From contig CM037850.1 in NCBI GenBank assembly GCA_021234535.1, positions 2,418,001-2,482,000 on the forward strand: a stretch of DNA of 64,000 nt. Direction: 5' to 3'. The position numbers and the translations under genes were made by a program. Each line of letters starts with the position of its first letter. Within the stretch, counting starts at the first letter, position 1. Below the pieces are notes generated by a model. That model did no database searches and was not told the origin of the DNA. It was given only the letters and a program-made list of their open reading frames with translations. Source of the DNA: Stichopus chloronotus. Lineage: Eukaryota; Echinodermata; Holothuroidea; Aspidochirotida; Stichopodidae. Positions 24,710-34,830 of this stretch are shown piece by piece.

Positions 24710-25689
24710 ATATGAAAATGTTCACTATGAAGAAATACCGACGCTGAGAACTACCCCACGTTATTATCATATTTTTTCATCAAACTTTGAAAAAGGGTAA
24801 CAGAAAAAAAAAGGGTAACAGATATTAGCACAATTTTAACGGATTTTTGTTCTGAGTTTCACTCTGCAAATTTTGAATAATGCGAGCTCTTTTCTAGATG
24901 CATATCAAATGGACTTTAAAAACAGGGGACAGATACATATGTATAAAATATAAAGTTCACCTCTGATCACTCTCACGAAAGGTCCTGTGGCATTTTTTTC
25001 CCTTCTTTCCTTTCTAATGCAAAACTATTTATCGACAGCATTGAATTAGCCTTCCAATGAGGATTGTCTACAATCACACTGCATTCTTAAAAGAATCTGT
25101 GACAATTCACTTGTACGATAATGGGAGTTAGACGAGAAAGGAATGCGGATTAAAGGGAGACTGGTTTCTGCAGAATCACAAAGTTTGTGGCAAATGAATT
25201 GTAGCGGCTTGGTATTTAGTAGCTGGCGTTAAGATCAACTACCTACAACCGAGTTGTTGTTATCCTCGTAAAGTCTATCTTCATATCTTTAGTAGAGGAT
25301 ATCGGACGGAACATCGGAGTTATCAGAGAGGCAATATAGATATTGCACTTGCAGAACATCCAGCAACGAAAAGGCAGATTTATTGCATCGACGTTCACAG
25401 TTAAAGTTTGTTAACGAAAGTGATACAAGGAAAGCAGCACTGGGAGATGCTCTAATAAAAGCATTATAGATATTTGGAAGACAAATGCACGGATTTTTTT
25501 TCTGGAAGAAAAATCAATTTCTAGACGTCAGTTTCATGAAGCACCAGCTTTCAAGGTAAGAAATTGTTAATTTCCGTTTAGTTTTTTTCTTTCTTTTTTG
25601 TGCGTTATATATCATTATTATCGGCATACTGACTGAATTTGCAGTTTGTAGCCTGGAGAATATTCAGGTTCCGCAAAGGGATGCCTGCG
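24710..25689. other. Intergenic with one exon-like end
   Basis: No supported gene. A strong donor (CAAG before GTAAGA) lies at 25554-25560 at the end of a stretch with no clear open frame, so it might be a non-coding exon. Otherwise AT-rich. Confidence 0.35.
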
Positions 25690-26400
25690 TTAAGGGTATA
25701 TCTCGGATAAGATTTGCAGTGTATTCGGACTTCCCGGTTGGGGAGAAAGAAAGAGAAGAGTCTAGTTAAATCTTAGGTTGAATCTGGGCATTTTGTATCT
25801 GATACCGGTGTGCAACACTGTATTAAAAGCTTTTTTCAACATGTAGGAATAAACCAGTTCTGGCAGAATATTTGATAAGCCAAATGTGAAGAGAGAGCTT
25901 AAAAGTCTGATTTATGATGGATTTGCCTTGGCGAAAGTAGATGTGTTGTTCCAAGTGGGTCGTTGTACGGTTGTCAATTATTCTTTCGCTTTTAACTACG
26001 GGTGTGGTAGACTGTTAGAAGTTGTGTTGTTTAGTACGATCTTTACTGACTTACTGATTTGAATTAATACCATTTTGCCGAATTCCTGAAGGGGATCTAT
26101 GAAGTGCATTAAAAAGTAAGAATATGGGAAGAAGGGAGTAAATGTCAGAAATTTGATACACATAGTATTATGTCCATTGGAGGAGGAGGTCTTAAATTTC
26201 AAGATGTCAGCTTCAAATTCGTTTAAATATAGTAAAATTGTTTAATGTTAATCTCAAAAATGGAAACCAAAGGTTTCATCTTTGATGCATTGTTCTGTAA
26301 CTTATCACTCTTTCGGTTATGAATAGGGTTTATGAGGGCTTTCAACTTCCTCCAAAATGTTTTGAGATTTATCGTCGTTAATATTTCATAAACAATTATT
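25690..26400 (-). mobile_element. Decayed LINE reverse transcriptase fragment
   Basis: Read on the minus strand in changing frames, the stretch shows pieces like the finger and palm of a CR1/Jockey-type reverse transcriptase: FRQGKSIINQ (compare FRxGxST-DQ), then KKAFNTVLHTGIRYKM (compare KAFDTV-H--L--KM). Upstream of these are a FWRKLKALINP-like piece and an FLMHFIDP-like piece. The catalytic aspartate of the palm motif is lost, and stops and frameshifts are frequent, so the element is dead. Clade and ends cannot be set from what I see. Confidence 0.5.
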
Positions 26401-26639
26401 TTGGATGCGGATAATGTCGCCCGTTCGAGTTTATTTTTTTATTTTCAAGGTGGTTATCTCATCTCTTTACGTAGTACAATAGTGGGGAGATACTGTACTC
26501 CATTGAGCTGCTTTAGAGAATGTTCACTTAAAAGGTTGACCACCTTACCTTGGCCTCTTAAGTATTCAGGAAAAACTAAATGGCGTTAGTAGGTTTCCTT
26601 AGGATGCACAAATCACATGGATCAGGATTACCGATTGTG

Positions 26640-26730
26640 GTGAGGTGGCAGGAAGGGGTATAATGTCCGCCCGACCGATGATGTCATAGGTCAAAGGCCA
26701 AGGGTCACTATTATTAAAACAAATATATAG
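26640..26730 (+). repeat. Isolated member of the 32-33 kb repeat family
   Basis: The phrase TAATGTCCGCCCGACCGATGATGTCA followed by AGGTCAAAGGCCA and GGGTCAC matches the core of the repeats at 32.2-33.1 kb, so the family is dispersed. Confidence 0.5.
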
Positions 26731-27780
26731 TGTGTCATAGTTGCTGTTAGTGGAAGGTGTCAAAACGACTTTTTACATCTTTTATTTTCCTTGAATGTCA
26801 CAGTATTTCAGCCTATGCAACCATGCTTTAAGTTGAGATATTAGACATGTCTGGTAACAATGTAATTTTCATGGTGTATGTTAGTATACTCTTCCCTGTT
26901 GTACATGGGAATAGTTGAAATGTTGAAATATCCATACCTTCTGAAAGTGAATCATGTGTATACTGTAACGCGGTGTGGGAGACAGTACAGCGTAATGGGT
27001 ATCCATAATGATGGGAAGCGATACTGCGAATGTTCTTCCAAGGGCAAGTCCAGATAATAACATGACATCATTGATTTGATGGCAAACAGTATATTTACAA
27101 GGTACAGAAGGATTATAATGAGAACAATAAATGTCTCGGAAGGAAAACACATGACCCGTCAGGTTATTAATAAGACTAAATAAAACGAAGTGAGTGACTA
27201 CCAAATGGTGAGTCATGGAGGAAAAATATTTAAGAGAAGTAACACTTAGCTGAATAGAGAAAATAATGGGGATTCCGGTTGTTTGTGCAGATTAGGCAGA
27301 TTACACTTAATCTGAAGGCTTTCCTTATATTGATATGGATTTCAACTACACCGTGGATTGCCTACTAGTTGTTTTGATGGCAGAGGGATCACAAGAGACC
27401 ATTTATAGTCTGTGAATGAGGCGTCTGAGTTTACAGTATTTGTGGTATTTGTCATAAGTTTACCCTCTGTTTTTGTTTTAAAGAGCAGTGACTTTTGAAG
27501 TACTGAATAAAAGGTTTGGTACCCTGCTCGCAATAAACGTAAATGAAATCATTTTGGTTATTGTGGTGAGGGGACTTAAGTTGCTTGGTGCAAACTTGTT
27601 TTGGTAAGATATGCACTCTGTTTTACATAATAATAATTCAATTCTTTATTTCCGTGAGCTTAAGTATCATGCTTCTAGACGAAATAGAACGGAAAATTGT
27701 CACTGAGTAGCCAACTTTACAAAGCAGAAACTTCAAAAAGTTTTTTCCCCTTTCAATTAGTATAAATTAAGATTTGAAGA
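26731..27780. other. Intergenic, nothing recognised
   Basis: AT-rich sequence. Open frames near 26881-27216 on the minus strand have no recognisable features. It may contain further LINE debris, but I cannot support it. Confidence 0.4.
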
Positions 27781-27789
27781 CGTTATAGT

Positions 27790-29250
27790 TACACTTGTTA
27801 GCTTTCCATTAAGTATGGTTTGTTGTATAGGTCGCGTACTTCAACCACCCAACAGCTTCACTACTGGTAGGAACTGCAATCACTACAATGTACGATATAG
27901 ATTATTGAGTTGAATATTTATTTCACTCCCAAGTTACCATACCCGGACCATGTAGTAGTAAACGGTTGCAAGGGGTCAATATTTTGTTCCCTTCTTTACC
28001 ATTTGTTTTTATAATCATGTCCTTCTATGAATTCCCAAATTATGGCACAAGCTGTTGTTGCAGGAAAGTGCTGACACAAATATTTTAAAACGTGAATATC
28101 GCAACTTTACCAGTTTTCATAAACGTTTTCTTAGTTTACATGACCAAGACGACTAAACCACACCCCATTAAACGAAGGAATTTTTTCATGGCCAATATGT
28201 GACTTTTGTCTCGTGTCATGGTTAACTGGTTGTTAAGACTGTCACAGAAGTCTCGGAGACGTAAGTCTCTGTTTTCATTGGGCCCAAACTCATCTACCCG
28301 TAAAATGAAACATTTGTTTGACGAGGAGAAGCAGTTTGCAATGAATATTCATAACTTGTTTTTTCTTTTAAAGGTTTCTTTTTAATTCACCGTATAAATA
28401 AAACCTTTAAAGGGGCGGGGATATTACACACGGACAATGTGTGACTATTGTCCTCGTGTCATGGTTAACTGATTGTTTAAGTATGGCAGAATGAACAGAC
28501 GCTTGCGAACAATAGCAGCACACAGTAAAAGTGGCCTTTTCTGGGAAAATGAAATCAAAAGGAGAGAAATCTACAAATACTGTTCCGTAAACTTTATGTA
28601 TCTGAGTAATAATTCTAGGTGTTGAATGAAGTAAAAGAAAAGACATCTACAATAGGCTTTATCAAAAGTCCCTCTAGCTCAAGAGTTCAACGACCATCGT
28701 ACACAGTCACTGCAGGAAAGACGTTACACCTATACTTTTTAGCTTTCAATAAGTAAGGTGTGTTGTACAGGTCGCGTACTGGAGCCACCCAACCCCTTAG
28801 CTGTTGCAAAATATTTAACATATTCAAACACACCTATCTCTAAAGGAAGTGATTTGTAAATTCACATTTAAGGTTTCCCTACTGGTAGGAATTGCAATCA
28901 CCAGAACTCACGATATAGCTGAATTGAGATGAATTTTATAACACTTCCAAGTTACAATACTCTGAACATTAAGTCTTCAGTTTAGTTGCAACACGTCAAT
29001 ATTTTGTTCCTTATTTACCATGTAAATAAATAAAATACATATTTCATGTAATCATTATTTGATATCAAAGGCCTCAATAAAAACAGAAGCCCCGGAGACT
29101 TACGAGGCTCCTGTTTTTATTGAGACCGAATTCGTGTACCTTTAAAATGAAACATTTTAGTGGGGGGGGGGGGGATCGGAGAAACAGTTTGCAATGAGAT
29201 AATCATAAGTTTTTTTTCTTTTGAATTTTTTTAATTAACAGTATAAATAA
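27790..29250 (+). repeat. Diverged ~900-bp direct duplication
   Basis: Sequence from about 27790-28410 recurs at about 28715-29250. Shared blocks in order include the GTCGCGTACT stretch, ACTGGTAGGAA-TGCAATCAC, CACTTCCAAGTTAC or CACTCCCAAGTTAC, GTCAATATTTTGTTC, AAAATGAAACATTT and CAGTTTGCAATGA. A third small piece (TCGTGTCATGGTTAACTG) occurs at 28213 and 28455. Indels separate the copies, so the duplication is old. Confidence 0.7.
29073..29124. repeat. Inverted repeat hairpin
   Basis: CTCAATAAAAACAG (29073-29086) and CTGTTTTTATTGAG (29111-29124) are exact reverse complements, with further pairing of the inner AGCC and GGCT. The sister copy of the duplication (near 28260) has only part of it. 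Confidence 0.6.
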
Positions 29251-29399
29251 AATATATTTCAAGTAGAAAATCAATTAATTTTATAAATTACTGTTCGTTG
29301 ATTTTTCCGTCCCGATACGGATGCGTTATTATTATTATGTACATGATATGTTTTGGATTTTCATACATTTTTTACGAAATAGTTGGTATTGCCAGTTTA

Positions 29400-30967
29400 A
29401 ACACATTTATTAAAGATACCCTGAGTGATCCGATACAAATATCTCCAACTTGTTATTATAAGTCATAGATTCTTACTTAAGAAATAAATGGTGTTTACTA
29501 AGTTCGAGTCCAGAATCAATTATTTTATATATTTCTATTAGTTGATCTTTCCGTTACGATTCTTAGCAAATGCACAGAACGGCTAATATAAAATAATCGA
29601 GGAGCTATGGTTGATAACAAATTTGACTTTAAAAGGATGTTAGAAGAGAGGTCGCGGTGAGAATGTCAGGAACTAAGCAATTAGGAAGGTACCATTTTGC
29701 GTATCAATGGGAATGCTGTTAAAAGGTACCGATAAGTATATTTGGAACTCATAAACAAATCGGCATTCGCCCTTTTGAAAATAAATCGACTTTGTGGTAG
29801 GTTCTGTCTTTTGGTAAATAATGTTTATTTCAATCTGAACGATGTCCTGGTAAACATGTCTGCAACTTATGTGTCATTTAAATAAACCCTATTACCTTGA
29901 TAGTTTCAGCTGTGAGGATGTCAAAGTCCAAATTAATCAAATCTTTTATTTTAATCATTTTCAAATTAGTTATAATCTTTATTAAATAAAAACTGGATTT
30001 GTTTCTAAACTACACACCAACGATTGACACATCTATTAATGACATCCTGAATATACTGATGTACCGATAAGAATATATCCAACTCGTTATCAAATCTTAA
30101 CATATTTTTCAAAGAAAAAGAAGATGACGCTTAGTAGCTAGTCGAAAAATCAAATTAATTTCATTCATACCCATTGTTCTTTCCGTTACGATATTTAACA
30201 TATCCAAACAAAGTCTGAAAATAGTATTGTGGGACTCTGGTTGATACCAAAATCGATTTTAAGCGATGTTCAAAGCCATGTCCCGGTAAAAATGTCTGGA
30301 ACTCAGCAATCATGAAGGTAACGTTTTGTTCATCAATGGGAATTATCTTGAACGTACCGATAAGAATATCTGGAACTCGTAAAAATGGGCATTTTCTCTT
30401 TTAAAGCAACTCGATGGTGTGTACTAAATATATCTGTTGTAAAGTTGTTGTTTTTTTATACCATGCAATTACTATATCCATGAGTACTGTTAATTAGTGA
30501 ATTTTCAAGTGTTTTTGGCGAAAATAGTTGGTATCTTCTTTGAATAAAAAACCTATAAATATATATCTACATTAAATAACGTTTGACACATCCATCAAAG
30601 ACACTCTGAAGGTACCTATAACTTGTTATCAATTCTGTTTTATTCTTTCAAGAGGAAATTGATGGTGCTTACTGACTGTGAGTCGTAGATCTATTACTTT
30701 TATATCACCCGTTATGTGATATTTGATTTTCAATAATTAAATACATGTCCTTTTAATTATGAAATAATATTATGAAATTGTGGTTGATAACGAAATAGAC
30801 TGTTAAGATATGATTCTATTCATGTCTCGGTAAGAATGTCTAGAACTTATCAATAATCGTAAAAACGTTCTGCGCATCATTAGTAAGCATTCTGAGTGTA
30901 CCGTTCAGAATACTTCCAATTCGTTGACAAATTAACATTTTTCTTTCGTCCTTTACATAAGTAGATA
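29400..30967 (+). repeat. Diverged ~600-bp tandem repeats, three copies
   Basis: The phrase GGTTGATAACAAA or a variant recurs at about 29608, 30240 and 30780. It is each time followed by a GTCTCGGTAAGAATGTC-like stretch, a CATCAATGGGAAT-like stretch and ACCGATAAGAATAT-like stretch. Between them GATCTTTCCGTTACGAT-type pieces also repeat. Each unit contains an internal half-repeat (CCGATAAGAATATCTGGAACTCG and variants). There is no coding potential. Confidence 0.65.
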
Positions 30968-31182
30968 CACTCAGAGAATTACCTAAATTATGTAAAATAA
31001 GAACTCCATAAATTTTATTTAAAATTAATGTAATCATTATTTGTAAATTTTACATAATTTTGGTAACTTTTACTACATTTTAGTAAAATTGGTATATCAT
31101 AATGTAAGAATTACATTAACTGTGTGTAAAATTTTTCCAAAAAGTTATACAGTTCTTATTTTACTTTACGTTTTTGTGAGTG
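30968..31182. mobile_element. TA-flanked MITE (mariner-like), 215 bp
   Basis: The ends are inverted: the left starts CACTCAGAGAATTACC and contains GTAAAATAAGAACT; the right, read inverted, starts CACTCACAAAAACG and contains the same GTAAAATAAGAACT. The dinucleotide TA flanks both ends (30966-30967 and 31183-31184), the target duplication of Tc1/mariner elements. The interior is AT-rich without a frame, so it is a non-autonomous copy. Confidence 0.7.
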
Positions 31183-31554
31183 TACTGTCACAAGTTACTG
31201 TTCCTACTTTACGGAAAATGTGTATTTAATATAATCTAATGTAAGACATCATTGCAATGCTTGTAGTTGCAACTTCTTTTATAATGCTTCACAGTATGTT
31301 TCTGTTTGTTAGTTCTCAATTCCCGTAGTTTTCTGCAACTGGCTGATAGCAGTGTTTAAAAGAGGGCTCTGTTAGAAAGCAAGTAGACCTCTTTGGTAAT
31401 TGACCAGGCAGATCCTGTTAGTCAGGCAGATATATAATAAAAATTTATACAAACACTCGCGTCACATAAAGTGTGTAAATGTGCCTACTAGGGTGTTTTG
31501 ATATGCTGAGTTAAAAAAAAAAACCTTTCTCAAACATTTCAAATCAATCAGTTA

Positions 31555-31880
31555 TAAAATTCAGCATGTCAAATTGCCCCTGTGTACTACATTCCAGAGT
31601 CACAGATTATTTTTAACCCAAGACAGGGAATTTTACCATTTCATATTGGAACTCAAAATGGCTACCATCAAGTTTGTTACAAATGTGAAATAAATTCTTG
31701 ATTATCTTGATTATCAGCATGTCAAAATGCCTATGTGTCAAATTTCAGTGCCAGATATCATATGGAAGCCCAGATAGTAAGTTTAATATTTCGTCATAAC
31801 GACCATATTGGAATTCAAATGGCGCCGATTCGTTACGAAGTCATTTTGAATCTGGCATTTTTTAATTCAGAGTGTCCAAA
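31555..31880 (+). repeat. Diverged ~165-bp tandem repeat
   Basis: CAGCATGTCAAATTGCC (near 31562) recurs as CAGCATGTCAAAATGCC (near 31717). Each is followed by CCAGAGTCACAGA or CAGTGCCAGATA and then CATATTGGAACTCAAAATGGC or CATATTGGAATTCAAATGGC. Two full copies and a trailing partial copy. Confidence 0.6.
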
Positions 31881-32199
31881 TTCAGAGCACCCAATATATA
31901 AACTTTAAACATTGTCTGCCAGTAGTGAACATCCTTTCCACGAATGTTACCCTCAATATAATCATGTTTACAGTTCCAGTGCCGAAATTTGATTAACAAA
32001 GTCCCTATTTTTGTTTACAATTGATTACCCATACCATGAAGAAGTGAGTAGTGCATGCCAATGGTATGTCCTGATAAAGACTCACAAATATTTCGCCAGA
32101 CCTCGTAGGTATATGTGAAACTCGTAGAAAGGACCGATAAGGAATTTCCAGTTAAGGCAGTGAATGTGCGTATGGGTGCGTTCGTGTGGGTGTGTGCAC

Positions 32200-33110
32200 A
32201 ACCGAACTTGTGTCACGATCTCCTCCAAGACGGTGAGTCGGATGAATCTTGGTGAAACTTGGTGGTTAGGTGCCTGGGTATGAGATGTAGCGTCCGCCTG
32301 AACGAAGAGATCAAAGGTCAAAGATCACAAATCATCAAAACGAAAAACACATTTTTAAAATTATCTTAATGTATGAATAAACTAGAGTTATAAGACTCCA
32401 AGATATGGAAAGTAGACAATACGATTTTTTTTTAAATACTGATGAAGGTTCAAATCGGCAAAATGCTCCGAAAAATGTGTCACGATTCCTTCTAAACGGT
32501 ATGTCAGATAAACTTCAAACTTGTGAGTAAGTGCCCGGGTATGTCAGATAGTGTCCGTCCAACCGATGACGTCAAACGTCACAGGTCATGAAAACGAAAA
32601 ACACATTTATAGCATTATCTCAATGTGTGAATATACTAGGATTATAAATTTACCATATACGAAAAGTAGCCAATACGATTATTAAAGAAACATAGATATT
32701 GATGGCGTCACACGGTCAAAGGTCACATTATTTAAGGTCAAATCGGCAAAAATGTTTTAAAAAGTGTGTCGGTAAGTCGAATAAACTTTAAACTTGGTGG
32801 GTAGATGCTGCGGTATGTCATATGATGTCCATCCGACTTATGGCATTATAGATCAAACCTCACAGGTAATGCAAATAAAAAAAGGCCCTTTTTAGCATTA
32901 TCTCAATGTGTTAATATTCTAGAGTGATAAAATTACAATAAAAGGATAGAAGACAACAGTAGAATTACTTTTTTTAAATATTTATGACATCACGTGGTCA
33001 AAGGTCACATGGTTAAAGGTTAAAACCGCAAAAATACCTTAGATCTCCCTAGATGATGAGTCGGATGAGCTTCAAATTTGGAGGGTGGGTTCAACTTTTG
33101 TGTACTGTTT
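32200..33110 (+). repeat. Diverged tandem repeat array with DR1-like half-sites
   Basis: Four partial copies of a 230-330 bp unit. Shared landmarks in order are a CACGATTCCTTC-like start, GTCGGATGAA-CTT, TGCCTGGGTATG, TGTCCGTCCAACCGATGACGTCA-like, GGTCAAAGGTCA, AACGAAAAACACATTT, ATTATCTCAATGTGTGAATA and GTAG-CAATACGATT. No coding frame is conserved between copies. Confidence 0.65.
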
Positions 33111-34185
33111 CAAATTGTGTGTGTCTGACTGACGCACAGACATCCTTTTTTTTTCACCACAACAAAATAACCATATAACGCGCTTCACAAAATCAGCGAG
33201 ATCCCTATTATTCTACAAGTATATTGAACTATGGAATTATTTATAACGGTATATATCAAAAGTTATGACTGCAGGCAACTGGTGAACTGAATCCCTTGTC
33301 ACGCACCAATGGCTATTTACACATCCTGCATTATAGTAAATGTCACACAAGGGTTAATGCAAATGGGCGTTGTTTGCTTGTTGGTACAACGTACTGATTT
33401 TATTGCATGCACTCAATTACTCAACCAGAAGTAGATACAGTAGGTGTTGTTTGCCTATTGGTACAATGCGCCAGTCCATATTGACTTGTTCCATGCTTTT
33501 GTATGTTACAACAGTCGCTGGTTCTACCGTCATACGTTATTTCCCTCTTCTGGTTCTGACATCAGCATCACGTCATATATCTTCTTCTCAGACGCTTCTT
33601 ATTTGTATTTATTGGTTGACAATCCTCCCAAACGGTCCAGTCACAACAGACGACCTTCACCAAACTTCTCTCTCTTCAGATATACCATCCTGAACCAAAC
33701 CACACCTATCTTCGTCCCGTCTCAACTGACTTTCGAAAACGTAAGTATGATATAGTTTATCACCTTCAGAGGCAATAATCACTCGTCATATAGTGACTAA
33801 GGTTTAATGTTTGTTGCCTGTATATTACTTTAACGTTTTTATCTCATCACCCTATAAGGGCTAAGATGAGATATTGTAGTCACTTGGCTAGTAGAGCTAT
33901 ATACTGTACTGTGCATCCATGAAAGAACGATTGCCATGGAACCGCTTGGAGTGGATGAGTAGCGACACCCCAGGGGTACCCCATGGTAAAGTGACCACGG
34001 GTACAGGTGGGTTCTGTTGGGAGGTATAAATGAAAACGTGTACGTGCCAAATGTGTGTGCGTGTGTATGTGTGCGTCCGCCTCTGCCCAAATTGTGGTTT
34101 TTCCACAACACTTTGAAAAGTTTATTAAGTTCAAACTTGGTAAGGTTGTGCATTATGCCAATATGTCCAAGATGTATTGGTTGTA
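33111..34185. other. Spacer with one candidate small exon
   Basis: Mostly featureless. A 61-base stretch (33680-33740) lies between a strong acceptor (CTTCTCTCTCTTCAG) and a perfect donor (GTAAGT). It is open in one frame (IYHPEPNHTYLRPV and onward). It could be an exon, coding or 5' UTR, but no partner exon is evident. Confidence 0.3.
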
Positions 34186-34189
34186 TGGT

Positions 34190-34830
34190 AAATTGAGTCA
34201 AATTTGCTGATTTTTAAGAACAAAATGCCAAGTTTGCTTCAAATTTGGTATTTCCAGTATATCTTGAGGAGAATTTGAGCATTTAATGCAAAATTTTGCA
34301 AGTGCTTATCTGAGAATGTAATATTGAAGGTATTTCACTTTTATAATAAAGAGAGTGAAATTTGCTGATTTTGCTGAAAAAAAGAAACACTTTTGCTTCA
34401 ATGAAATTTGCATTTCCAGCATATCTTGAGAACTGTTTGACCAATTAACTTGAGGCTTTGTAAGGACTTATCTGAGAACACAATGTTTCACATAATATTA
34501 CTGTAAATATGGTAAATCCAGTGAAATTTGCTGATATTGTAGGAAAAATGCCAATCTTTCCCCAAAATATGTATTTCCACCATATCCTGAGAACTATGAG
34601 ACCAATTAGCTTAAAGCATTGTAAGGACTTCCCTGAGAACGCATACTGTTCAACATAGTATTACTGTAAAGGTAAATCCAGTGAAATTTGCTGATTTGTT
34701 AGGAAAAACAGCCAATTTTGCCCCCAAATTTGGACTTCCGCCATATTTTGAGATCTAATTACATGCATTACACTCAACATTTTGCAAGGCCGCTCCTATG
34801 AACACAATAATGAAGGTACGGTATACACTC
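34190..34830 (+). repeat. Diverged ~165-bp tandem repeat, four copies
   Basis: GTGAAATTTGCTGAT starts units near 34357, 34521 and 34681, with a first degenerate copy near 34196. Each has a TGCCAA-TTTGC-like stretch, ATTTCCACCATAT-TTGAGA and TTGTAAGGACTTATCTGAGAAC or variants. No coding potential. Confidence 0.7.

Noticed and set aside
24305..24800. Two similar plus-strand frames with MLSLMSRIFF
   Set aside because: They arise from the exact DNA duplication and start with non-ATG codons; no protein features.
33839..34201. Overlapping minus-strand frames with His/Thr repeats
   Set aside because: The His/Thr run is a translation of a GTGTGT-type microsatellite near 34050.
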